Source: an uncultured Eubacteriales bacterium (lineage in GTDB: Bacteria > Bacillota > Clostridia > Oscillospirales > Oscillospiraceae). Taken from it: 21,481 bases of DNA. Positions 1-5,276 of the stretch are shown piece by piece; position 1 is the first letter of the stretch, and each line of letters opens with the position of its first letter. The stretch is taken from positions 1 to 21,481 of the forward strand of contig UQGJ01000041.1 of the NCBI GenBank assembly GCA_900540545.1, written 5' to 3'. The notes beneath the pieces are model-generated. The model ran no database searches, was not told the DNA's origin, and saw only the letters and a list, made by a program, of their open reading frames with translations. A program made the translations under genes and the position numbers.

Positions 1-54
1 CCTGGTTTTCTTTCGGTTCCTTTCTCAAATGAGAAAGGAACGCCCCCGGCAGGG
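1..54 (-). repeat. Polypurine/polypyrimidine hairpin repeat, copy 1 (cut by window edge)
   Basis: Bases 16-27 and 30-41 form a perfect 12-bp stem of pure TTCC/CTTT character, followed by a CGCCCCCGG motif. The 54 bases match 11851-11904 in reverse complement with one visible difference, in the hairpin loop. Read on the minus strand it lies about 30 bases after the stop codon of the binding-protein gene, the same gene-relative position as the other copy has behind the DUF2461 gene. It may act as a terminator or 3' mRNA stabiliser, though no T-tract follows the stem. The element probably continues beyond the left edge. Confidence 0.75.
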
Positions 55-84
55 AGCGCAAGCCCCCGTCAGTCCCTGCCCTGT

Positions 85-1125
85 CTAGCCTGCCCAATAA
101 AACCCATCATCCGGCATCCCGCCCCCAATACTCTGCGGGTCGGCCTCCCAAAGCACCTCATAATACCCCTGCACGGCCCCCTGAATGTCGTTGACCCCGG
201 TGATGCACACCAGCGCACACTTGGGAATGGCCGCCTCGGCGATTTTGGCGTTGGGCGTGATGCCGTACTCCGCCACCAGCTCCGCCGCCTCGGCCGGGTT
301 CCCGTTCACATAGTTCACCGACGCCCGGTAGTCCTCCAAAAAGTCCGCCACCGCCTGGGGGTGTTCCTGGGCAAACTCCGTCCGGACCACCAGCGTGGTC
401 ATGGTCAGCCGGCTGCCGTTCTTCAGGTCGTCCCACTCTGCGGACAGGTCCAGCGCCTCCCGCACGTCCGGGTTCTTCATCAGCACCCCCGTGGCGGCAG
501 GCACCGGCAACATGCACAGCTTGGCCTCCCCGGAGGCCATCAGGGCGGTGATCTCGTCGGCGGTCCTCCACTGGAGGTCCACCTCCTCCGGCTCCACCCC
601 GTTCTCCCGCAGCAGGTAGTTGAGGACGAACTCCGGGTTGGCCCCCTGCCCGGTGGCGTACAGGGTCTGCCCCTTCAGGTCCGCCATGGACTGCACCGAG
701 GTCCCGTTCTCCAGCAGATACAGCACCCCCAGCCCGCTGACGGCCACCACCTGCACCCCGCCGCCGGTCTTCTGGTACAGGTTGGCCGCCACGTTGGAGG
801 CCATGGCGGCGATGTCGATGGAGCCGTTAGACAGCCCCGCCACCACCTCGCTGTTGTCCCCCGCCAGGGTCACCACGTAGTGGTTGGCCGTGGTCTCAGC
901 CTCGCTGTCCGCGATGAGCTTGGCCGCCCCCACCCCGCTGGGCCCCTTGAGGGCGGCGAAATTTACTGTCTGCCGCTCCGACGGCGGCGCCGGCGTGGGC
1001 GAAGTGCTCTCCACCACCGGCGGCGTCTCCGGCACCTCGGCCGTAGGCGATACCCCCGGCCCCGTCTTTGCGCACCCGGCCAGCATCAACAGCGCCAGCC
1101 CCAGCCCCAAAACCTTCTGTTTCAT
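85..1125 (-). CDS. ABC transporter substrate-binding lipoprotein (SsuA/NMT1-like)
   Basis: A 346-residue extracytoplasmic solute-binding protein that would deliver a small ligand to an ABC permease at the membrane. The N-terminus is a lipoprotein signal: basic MKQK, a hydrophobic core, then LMLAGC with the lipidated Cys at 18, followed by a Pro/Thr/Ser-rich linker to about residue 50. The remainder resembles the SsuA/THI5/NMT1 type II periplasmic-binding fold, with a GPSG start around residue 61, a DIAAM stretch in lobe 1 and GQGANPEFVLNYLL in the hinge region. The start is fixed by an AGGAGGG ribosome site 9 bases upstream. No permease or ATPase gene is visible: a repeat follows downstream and a regulator gene lies upstream, so partners must lie outside the window or elsewhere. 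Ligand unknown; sulfonates, thiamine precursors and other small organics are all possible for this fold. Confidence 0.85.
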   Translation of the reverse strand: MKQKVLGLGLALLMLAGCAKTGPGVSPTAEVPETPPVVESTSPTPAPPSERQTVNFAALKGPSGVGAAKLIADSEAETTANHYVVTLAGDNSEVVAGLSNGSIDIAAMASNVAANLYQKTGGGVQVVAVSGLGVLYLLENGTSVQSMADLKGQTLYATGQGANPEFVLNYLLRENGVEPEEVDLQWRTADEITALMASGEAKLCMLPVPAATGVLMKNPDVREALDLSAEWDDLKNGSRLTMTTLVVRTEFAQEHPQAVADFLEDYRASVNYVNGNPAEAAELVAEYGITPNAKIAEAAIPKCALVCITGVNDIQGAVQGYYEVLWEADPQSIGGGMPDDGFYWAG

Positions 1126-1165
1126 TCCAATTCACCCTCCTAAAATATAAGCCTTCCAGCCGCCT

Positions 1166-1206
1166 TGTCATTGCGAGCCAGTCCGCAGACCGGCGCGGCA
1201 ATCCGT
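1166..1206 (+). repeat. R1 intergenic repeat (copy 1)
   Basis: Begins TGTCATTGCGAG and ends CGGCAATCCG, with an imperfect inner stem (CCAGTC facing GACCGG). The same outer sequences occur at 12211-12254, 14998-15041, 17915-17957 and 17973-18011. The inner stem sequence changes between copies while pairing is largely retained. Confidence 0.8.
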
Positions 1207-1212
1207 CTCTCC

Positions 1213-1269
1213 CGTCCCGCCCGCAGGCGAAATTATCAATTATCCATTATCCATTGTCAATTCTTAATT
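1213..1269 (+). repeat. R3 repeat: GC hairpin plus 7-bp-periodic AT tract (copy 1)
   Basis: A short GC-rich stretch (GTCCCGCCCGCAGGCGAAA) leads into degenerate heptads: TTATCAA, TTATCCA, TTATCCA, TTGTCAA, TTCTTAA. The tract runs into the 3' end of the Crp-family gene and supplies its TAA stop codon on the minus strand. Related copies lie at 12606-12674 and, inverted, at 16231-16273. Confidence 0.8.
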
Positions 1270-1947
1270 CTCCCCCACCTCATCCAGCTTCCCCCAATCC
1301 AAGATCTCCACCGTCTTCCCCTCCCTGCGGATGGCCCCCAGCCCCTCCAGCGCCTCAAAGGCCCGGTACAGGGAGGTCCGCCCCAGGTCCAGCCGCTGGG
1401 CCAGCTCCGTGGCGGAGCACGTCACCGTCCCACTTTTCCGCCGTTCCGACAGCAGATAACGGGCCAGCTTCTGCTCCGCCCCGGCGGCGGACAGGGTATC
1501 GACCTTTTGATTCAAAAAATGGATGCGCTCGGAGAGATAGCGCAGGTACGCCCCGCAGACCTCCGGGTGCTTCCCCAGCAGCTCCAGCATGAGGTTTTCG
1601 CTGAAAAACGCCACAACGCAGCCCTCTTTGGCCGCGATGGTGCTCTCAAACCGCTCCCGCCGGTGGAACAGGGCCGCGGCCCCGAAGAGGTCGCCCGGCC
1701 CCAGGACGCTGACCGCCAGCCGCCCCTTGCTCACCCGGGCGTGCCCCCCCAGCAGCACCCCCAGGCACCGCCGGAACTGGTTGGGGCTGTATATGATCTC
1801 ACTCTTGTGGAATTCCTCCACCCCGCACCCCGGGTGCCGCCGCACCGCCTGGATGAGGGCCTCGTCGGCCCCCTGGAACAGGGCGCACCGTTTCAACAGC
1901 GCCAGCTCTTTTCCCGTCCAACTCGGCTCCACCGAAAATACCCCCAT
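1264..1947 (-). CDS. Crp/Fnr-family transcriptional regulator
   Basis: A 227-residue cytoplasmic DNA-binding protein with the usual Crp/Fnr length. Residues about 20-130 form a cyclic-nucleotide-binding-type beta barrel, with GPGDLFGAAALF at 83-94 in the place of the effector pocket. A long dimerisation helix lies at about 130-150. The C-terminal winged helix-turn-helix spans about 155-227, with SATELAQRLDLGRTSLYRAF at 178-197 as its core. No clear Fnr-type Fe-S cysteine cluster is visible, and the pocket lacks an obvious cAMP signature, so the effector is unknown. The ATG has only a weak Shine-Dalgarno (GGAACAGAA). A strong promoter and a palindrome lie directly upstream and suggest autoregulation. 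The neighbour downstream is the binding-protein gene, but repeats separate them and co-transcription is uncertain. The stop codon falls inside an R3 repeat. Confidence 0.9.
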   Translation of the reverse strand: MGVFSVEPSWTGKELALLKRCALFQGADEALIQAVRRHPGCGVEEFHKSEIIYSPNQFRRCLGVLLGGHARVSKGRLAVSVLGPGDLFGAAALFHRRERFESTIAAKEGCVVAFFSENLMLELLGKHPEVCGAYLRYLSERIHFLNQKVDTLSAAGAEQKLARYLLSERRKSGTVTCSATELAQRLDLGRTSLYRAFEALEGLGAIRREGKTVEILDWGKLDEVGEN

Positions 1948-1950
1948 TTC

Positions 1951-1966
1951 TGTTCCATTTGGAACA
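1951..1966. promoter_or_regulatory. Palindromic operator candidate at the crp-type gene
   Basis: TGTTCCATTTGGAACA has 7-base arms (TGTTCCA/TGGAACA) around a TT centre. It occupies roughly the predicted transcription start to 4 bases before the ATG of the minus-strand regulator. Crp/Fnr proteins bind two-fold symmetric sites of this size, so autorepression is the natural inference. A stem in the short 5' UTR is the alternative. Confidence 0.6.
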
Positions 1967-1973
1967 CTTTCTC

Positions 1974-2002
1974 AGTTTAGGCCCTTTGAGCGCAAAAGTC
2001 AA
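1974..2002 (-). promoter_or_regulatory. Sigma-A promoter of the Crp-family gene
   Basis: Minus strand: -35 TTGACT (1997-2002), 17-base spacer, -10 TAAACT (1974-1979). The predicted start is near 1967, giving a 5' UTR of about 20 bases that is almost entirely the palindrome. Confidence 0.7.
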
Positions 2003-2043
2003 GTTCCCGGCATAGACTGTGAGTGAAATGGAGGTAATTCCGT

Positions 2044-2355
2044 ATGGCGAGACAAAACTGTCCCAACCGGGACCGCGGGCCGGGCCGCTACACCCCCGCC
2101 CCGCTCTACCAGCGCATCACGGTGCCGGAGCCGGCGGAGGAGGCCGCCGCCCCTTTGGCTCCCGCCCCCTCCGCCGCCCGGCAGGCGCTGGCGGAGGCCG
2201 ACCTGCACATCCGCCGCTACACAAACCCCGTCCCAGCCGCCCCCACGTCCGCCGAGTGCGAGGCCCTCTGCCTGTTGCGCCAGCAGAACGCCCTGCTCAC
2301 CGACATCCTTGGCGCCCTCAACGCCCAGCTTGCCGTCCGCTTCACCCGCCCCTGA
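2044..2355 (+). CDS. Hypothetical Pro/Ala-rich protein, 103 aa
   Basis: Not recognised. The start follows a clear GGAGGTAATT ribosome site by a normal distance, and a strong terminator follows the TGA by 6 bases, so it is very probably a real gene. The N-terminus is basic and polar (RQNCPNRDRGPGRYTP), the middle (about 28-68) is Pro/Ala-rich and probably disordered, and the C-terminus (about 72-98: EALCLLRQQNALLTDILGAL) looks like one amphipathic helix able to form a coiled coil. There is no signal peptide or membrane segment. It is transcribed divergently from the Crp-family regulator across only 96 bases, so it could be a target of that regulator. No clear -35/-10 pair was found for it. Confidence 0.7.
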   Translation: MARQNCPNRDRGPGRYTPAPLYQRITVPEPAEEAAAPLAPAPSAARQALAEADLHIRRYTNPVPAAPTSAECEALCLLRQQNALLTDILGALNAQLAVRFTRP

Positions 2356-2361
2356 ACCCAT

Positions 2362-2403
2362 AAAGCGCCCCGGTCCCATCCAACGACAGGACCGGGGCGC
2401 TTT
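2362..2403. terminator. Bidirectional intrinsic terminator
   Basis: A perfect 15-bp stem (AAAGCGCCCCGGTCC / GGACCGGGGCGCTTT) with a 12-base loop. It lies between convergent genes: the plus-strand 103-aa gene and the minus-strand thyA operon. The T-runs are short on both sides, so termination may be partial. Confidence 0.8.
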
Positions 2404-2415
2404 ATCCGTTTTTCT

Positions 2416-3207
2416 TTACCGCTTCTCTGCCCGCAGCAGGTAGGACAGCGGGAAGCCCTTGTGGTCGTAGACCTCAGACAGGCCCACATCATAATCGTAC
2501 TCGTTGAGCTTGACCACCCTCAGCCCCACGGCGCTGGAGGCGTTGAGGATGTCGGCCATGGTGTGGGAAAAGCTGGTGAAGGTCCTGGAGGGAAACTGCT
2601 CCGACATGTACCCCATCCCCTCGTTCTCGATCCAGGGCTCCTTGCGGAAATAGGAGTAGGCGATGCGGTTCAGATGAGCCTCGTCGAACTCCGGCTCGCC
2701 GGGCATGGGCAGCATGTTCATCACCGGGTGGAAATCGTGGATCATCATGGTGCCGCCGGGCTTCAGGCAGTCCGCCGCCACCTGGAACAGCGGCTTCAAA
2801 TCCTCAAACCAGGTGATGGCCCCGATGGTGAACAGGACGAAGTCGAAGCGGCCGTGATACTCCGCCGGGATCTCCAGGATGTCGCAGGCCGTGAACCCGC
2901 AGTGTCCGATGCCGGCCTTCTCCGCCGTGTCCCGGGCCTGGGCGATGATGTTTTCCGCGATGTCGAACCCGAAGCCCTCCTTCGGCCCCAGCTGCATGAG
3001 GGAGAGCAGCTCCCGCCCATTGTTGCAGCAGAACTGGGCGACGGTCTTTCCCTTGAAGTCCATGCTTTTCAGCTCTTCCGCCACATCGGGGCAGAAGAAG
3101 GGGAGCTCCTCCCGGAGCAGCCGCTCATGGTTGGACTCGCCCCAGCCGGGGTGCCGGTGCTCAAAGGCCTCTTCCCAGGCCGCTTTATTCTCTTGAACAT
3201 AGTTCAT
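2416..3207 (-). CDS. Class I SAM-dependent methyltransferase
   Basis: A 263-residue cytoplasmic enzyme with a Rossmann-type SAM-binding core. Motif I is VAQFCCNNGRE (56-66), unusual in having Cys-Cys-Asn-Asn where many family members have a GxGxG pattern. The acidic motif II region is GFDIAENII (80-88), the motif III/IV region is FDFVLFTIGAITWF (121-134), and LKPGG (148-152) marks the typical post-IV loop. Substrate unknown. It is the last gene of the thyA operon, 21 bases after folA, with its own TGAGGT ribosome site 7 bases before the ATG, and is followed by the terminator at 2362-2403. The location suggests shared expression with thymidylate genes but does not by itself imply a nucleotide substrate. 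Confidence 0.88.
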   Translation of the reverse strand: MNYVQENKAAWEEAFEHRHPGWGESNHERLLREELPFFCPDVAEELKSMDFKGKTVAQFCCNNGRELLSLMQLGPKEGFGFDIAENIIAQARDTAEKAGIGHCGFTACDILEIPAEYHGRFDFVLFTIGAITWFEDLKPLFQVAADCLKPGGTMMIHDFHPVMNMLPMPGEPEFDEAHLNRIAYSYFRKEPWIENEGMGYMSEQFPSRTFTSFSHTMADILNASSAVGLRVVKLNEYDYDVGLSEVYDHKGFPLSYLLRAEKR

Positions 3208-3228
3208 AGTATTTTACCTCATTGTTAT

Positions 3229-3708
3229 TTATTGTCGTCGATGATAGGTGTCGTACCGAAACAGGCCCCCCTCGTAGGCCAGGGGGCCTTCCGTCTCCTG
3301 GAGCTGCCACGCCGGGTCCCGGTCCAAATCGGGGAACCAGGCGTCGGCAGGGTAGGCTTCCGCCAGGCGGGTCACGTAGGCGGTCCCGCACCAGGGCAAA
3401 AGCTGGCGGTAGACCTCCCCCCCGCCGATGACGAAGGAATCCTCCGGGGCCGCCGCTGCCAGGCTCTCCACATCCCGGAACACCTCCACCCCCTGGGGGC
3501 AAAAGTCCGGGTCCCGGGACAGCACCAGGTTCCGCCGCCCCGGCAGGGGCCGTCCGCCGGGGAAGGTGGCCAGGGTCTTTCGGCCCAAAATGACCGGGTG
3601 CCCCAGGGTCAGGGCCTTGAAGCGCTTGAGGTCGGCGGAGATGCGGACCAGCAGGTCCCCCTCCCGGCCGATGCCCCAGTCCCGGTCGGCGCAGACGATG
3701 ACGTTCAT
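3229..3708 (-). CDS. folA: Dihydrofolate reductase
   Basis: NADPH-dependent reduction of dihydrofolate to tetrahydrofolate, replenishing the cofactor oxidised by thymidylate synthase. The 159 residues fit the family length. Visible motifs are DWGIGREGDLL (10-20), the catalytic acid region SADLKRFK (D26), GRKTLATFPGGRPLPGR (42-58) for NADPH binding, and VIGGGEVYRQLLP (93-105). The common LPW motif is replaced by LLVR. The start chosen is the ATG at 3708, not an upstream start, because it overlaps the preceding stop codon as ATGA and follows GGAGG. The product is encoded third in the thyA operon and is translationally coupled to the DUF523 gene. Antifolate sensitivity cannot be judged from sequence alone. 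Confidence 0.93.
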   Translation of the reverse strand: MNVIVCADRDWGIGREGDLLVRISADLKRFKALTLGHPVILGRKTLATFPGGRPLPGRRNLVLSRDPDFCPQGVEVFRDVESLAAAAPEDSFVIGGGEVYRQLLPWCGTAYVTRLAEAYPADAWFPDLDRDPAWQLQETEGPLAYEGGLFRYDTYHRRQ

Positions 3709-4163
3709 TCCCGTTCCTCCCCGGCCAAGAAGGCCCAAAGCTCTTTCACATGTTCCTCGTCAAAGACGGGGATGCCCACGGCGTTCAGCCGCTCCGCCGC
3801 CACCCCGTGGCCGGAGACCCGGACGCCGGAGAAGGTGCCGTCGTAAATGACGCCGCTGCCGCAGGACGGGCTGCGGGCCTTCAACAGGGCGCAGCCGCAG
3901 CCCAGCCGCCGGGCCAGCGCGGCGGCGCAGGCCCCGCCCCGGCGGTAAGCCTCCGTCACGTCCTGTCCGTCCCGGGTCAGCACCCGGTCCCCCACCCGCT
4001 CGGCGGGGGCTCGGGGCGTGGCGAGGCCGCCCAACTGCTCCGGGCAGACGGGGACCAGATGGTGCCCCGCCGCCATGAGCTCGTCCGCCTCCGCCAGCCA
4101 CAAGCCGTCGCCGCTGTACCGGCAGGGCGCGCCCAGCAGGCAGGCCGAAATCAAAATGTCCAT
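3705..4163 (-). CDS. DUF523 protein, TudS-like thiouracil desulfurase family
   Basis: A 152-residue protein of the DUF523 family. Characterised members (TudS) are [4Fe-4S] enzymes that remove sulfur from thiouracils. The expected cysteines are visible: ISACLLGAPCRYSG (C8, C14), VPVCPEQLGGLATPR (C40) and KARSPSCGSG (C101), with three of these expected to ligate the cluster. Length matches stand-alone members. The start lies 1 base after the thyA stop and the stop overlaps the folA start by 4 bases, so it is tightly embedded in the operon. A role in detoxifying or salvaging 2-thiouracil/4-thiouracil for pyrimidine synthesis fits the location next to thyA, but that is inference. Many DUF523 proteins are uncharacterised. 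Confidence 0.88.
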   Translation of the reverse strand: MDILISACLLGAPCRYSGDGLWLAEADELMAAGHHLVPVCPEQLGGLATPRAPAERVGDRVLTRDGQDVTEAYRRGGACAAALARRLGCGCALLKARSPSCGSGVIYDGTFSGVRVSGHGVAAERLNAVGIPVFDEEHVKELWAFLAGEERE

Positions 4164-4164
4164 C

Positions 4165-4995
4165 CTACACCGCCACCGGGATTTTTTCCGTCAGCGGGTG
4201 GGCCTGGTAGCCCTCCAATTTCAGGCTGCCGGTGGTGAAGGCGTAAAAGTCCTCCACCGCCGGGTCCATCCACAGCGTGGGCGCTTGGAAGGGCTTGCGG
4301 GCGATGATCTCCTCCACCACGGGCACGTGGCGGTCATAGATGTGGGCGTCGGCGATGACGTGGACCAGCTCCCCCGCCTCCAGCCCCGACACCTGGGCCA
4401 GCATGTGGACCAGGGCGGCGTACTGCATCACGTTCCAGCCGTTGGCCGTCAGCATGTCCTGGCTGCGCTGGTTCAGGATGGCGTTCAGGGTCCGGCCGCT
4501 GACGTTGAAGGTCATGGAGTAGGCGCAGGGATAGAGGTGCATCTCGCTCAAATCGTGGTGGTTATAGAGGTTGGTGAGGATGCGGCGGGAGGCCGGGTCG
4601 TGCTTCAGGTCGTAGAGCACCCGGTCCACCTGGTCCATGTCCCCCTCTTTATAGTGGTGCTTGACCCCCAGCTGGTAGCCGTAGGCCTTGCCGATGGAGC
4701 CGGTCTCGTCGGCCCAGGCGTCCCAGATGTGGCTGCCCAGGTCCCGGACGTTGTTGGACTTCTTCTGCCAAATCCACAAAAGCTCGTCCAGGGCGCTCTT
4801 GAAGGCCATCCTGCGGATGGTCTGGACGGGGAACTCGGCGCGGAGGTCGTAGCGGTTCACGATGCCGAATTTCTTCACCGTGTGGGCGGGGGCGCCGTCC
4901 TCCCACCTGGGGCGGACGGGCAGGTCTGTGTCCCAGGTCCCGTGGGCCAGGATGTCCTTGCAGTTTGCGATGAATACCTCGTCGGCGTAGCTCAT
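4165..4995 (-). CDS. thyA: Thymidylate synthase (ThyA)
   Basis: Methylates dUMP to dTMP with 5,10-methylene-tetrahydrofolate, releasing dihydrofolate. The 276 residues carry the family landmarks: IWDAWADE (90-97), nucleophile C157 in LYPCAYSM, the dUMP-binding block NQRSQDMLTANGWNVM (175-190), HIYDRH (218-223) and the conserved PVAV C-terminus. The usual PCH around the nucleophile is PCA here, and the surrounding FQFYV-type strand reads MTFNV, so this is a divergent subgroup. The ATG follows GGAGGAGGG by about 7 bases. It is first in an operon with the DUF523 gene, folA and a methyltransferase, behind a good promoter at 5158-5186 and a possible leader ORF. Confidence 0.95.
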   Translation of the reverse strand: MSYADEVFIANCKDILAHGTWDTDLPVRPRWEDGAPAHTVKKFGIVNRYDLRAEFPVQTIRRMAFKSALDELLWIWQKKSNNVRDLGSHIWDAWADETGSIGKAYGYQLGVKHHYKEGDMDQVDRVLYDLKHDPASRRILTNLYNHHDLSEMHLYPCAYSMTFNVSGRTLNAILNQRSQDMLTANGWNVMQYAALVHMLAQVSGLEAGELVHVIADAHIYDRHVPVVEEIIARKPFQAPTLWMDPAVEDFYAFTTGSLKLEGYQAHPLTEKIPVAV

Positions 4996-5045
4996 GGCGC
5001 GCCCTCCTCCTATTTCACAGGCCCAACCGGCCCCTTCCGTCCTTG

Positions 5046-5129
5046 TTACGGCGCTCCGGCCGCCCTCCAGCGGCCGAACCCCGAGTGGATATCCGTACCG
5101 TCGTATAGGACGATCAGCGTTCCATCCAT
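5046..5129 (-). CDS. Possible 27-codon leader ORF upstream of thyA
   Basis: A small ORF (MDGTLIVLYDGTDIHSGF..., 27 residues ending in AGAP) starts 8 bases after GGGAGGG and only about 25 bases after the predicted transcription start of the thyA operon. It stops about 50 bases before the thyA ATG. Its 3' part contains a GGCCGC/GCGGCC stem. It resembles a leader peptide in layout, but the residue composition shows no run of one amino acid, and it could be chance or the remnant of a longer gene. Confidence is moderate to low. Confidence 0.35.
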   Translation of the reverse strand: MDGTLIVLYDGTDIHSGFGRWRAAGAP

Positions 5130-5157
5130 TCGGCTTCCCTCCCGTGCGTTTTTTTCT

Positions 5158-5186
5158 ATCTTACCACACCAATCCCCCCTGGGCAA
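5158..5186 (-). promoter_or_regulatory. Sigma-A promoter of the thyA operon
   Basis: Minus strand: -35 TTGCCC (5181-5186), 17-base spacer, -10 TAAGAT (5158-5163). It sits just downstream of the terminator that closes the S41-type protease gene, which supports an independent transcription unit. Confidence 0.65.
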
Positions 5187-5196
5187 CGGAAAAAGA

Positions 5197-5230
5197 ATCC
5201 CACCGCCTCGCTTTGTTGAGGCGGTGGGAT
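5197..5230 (-). terminator. Intrinsic terminator of the S41-type protease gene
   Basis: A 13-bp perfect stem (core CCCACCGCCTC / GAGGCGGTGGG) with an 8-base loop, followed on the minus strand by ATTCTTTTTCC. It lies about 47 bases after the protease stop codon. Confidence 0.88.
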
Positions 5231-5276
5231 ATGGCATGTTTTTGGGACTGGATGGGCGGCGGGTTTTCCCGTCTCC

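Noticed and set aside
1144..1171. A minus-strand ATGACA-16-TATATT promoter for the binding-protein gene, with -35 from the R1 repeat
   Set aside because: The predicted start would fall within the ribosome-binding site of the gene, so it would not give a translatable leader.
3709..3738. A longer dihydrofolate reductase start 10 codons upstream
   Set aside because: The ATG at 3708 has GGAGG and an ATGA overlap, and starts directly at the conserved beta strand MNVIVCADRD.
5130..5237. N-terminal extension (36 codons) of the possible thyA leader ORF
   Set aside because: It would read through the terminator hairpin at 5197-5230 and the -10/-35 region, and has no ribosome site.
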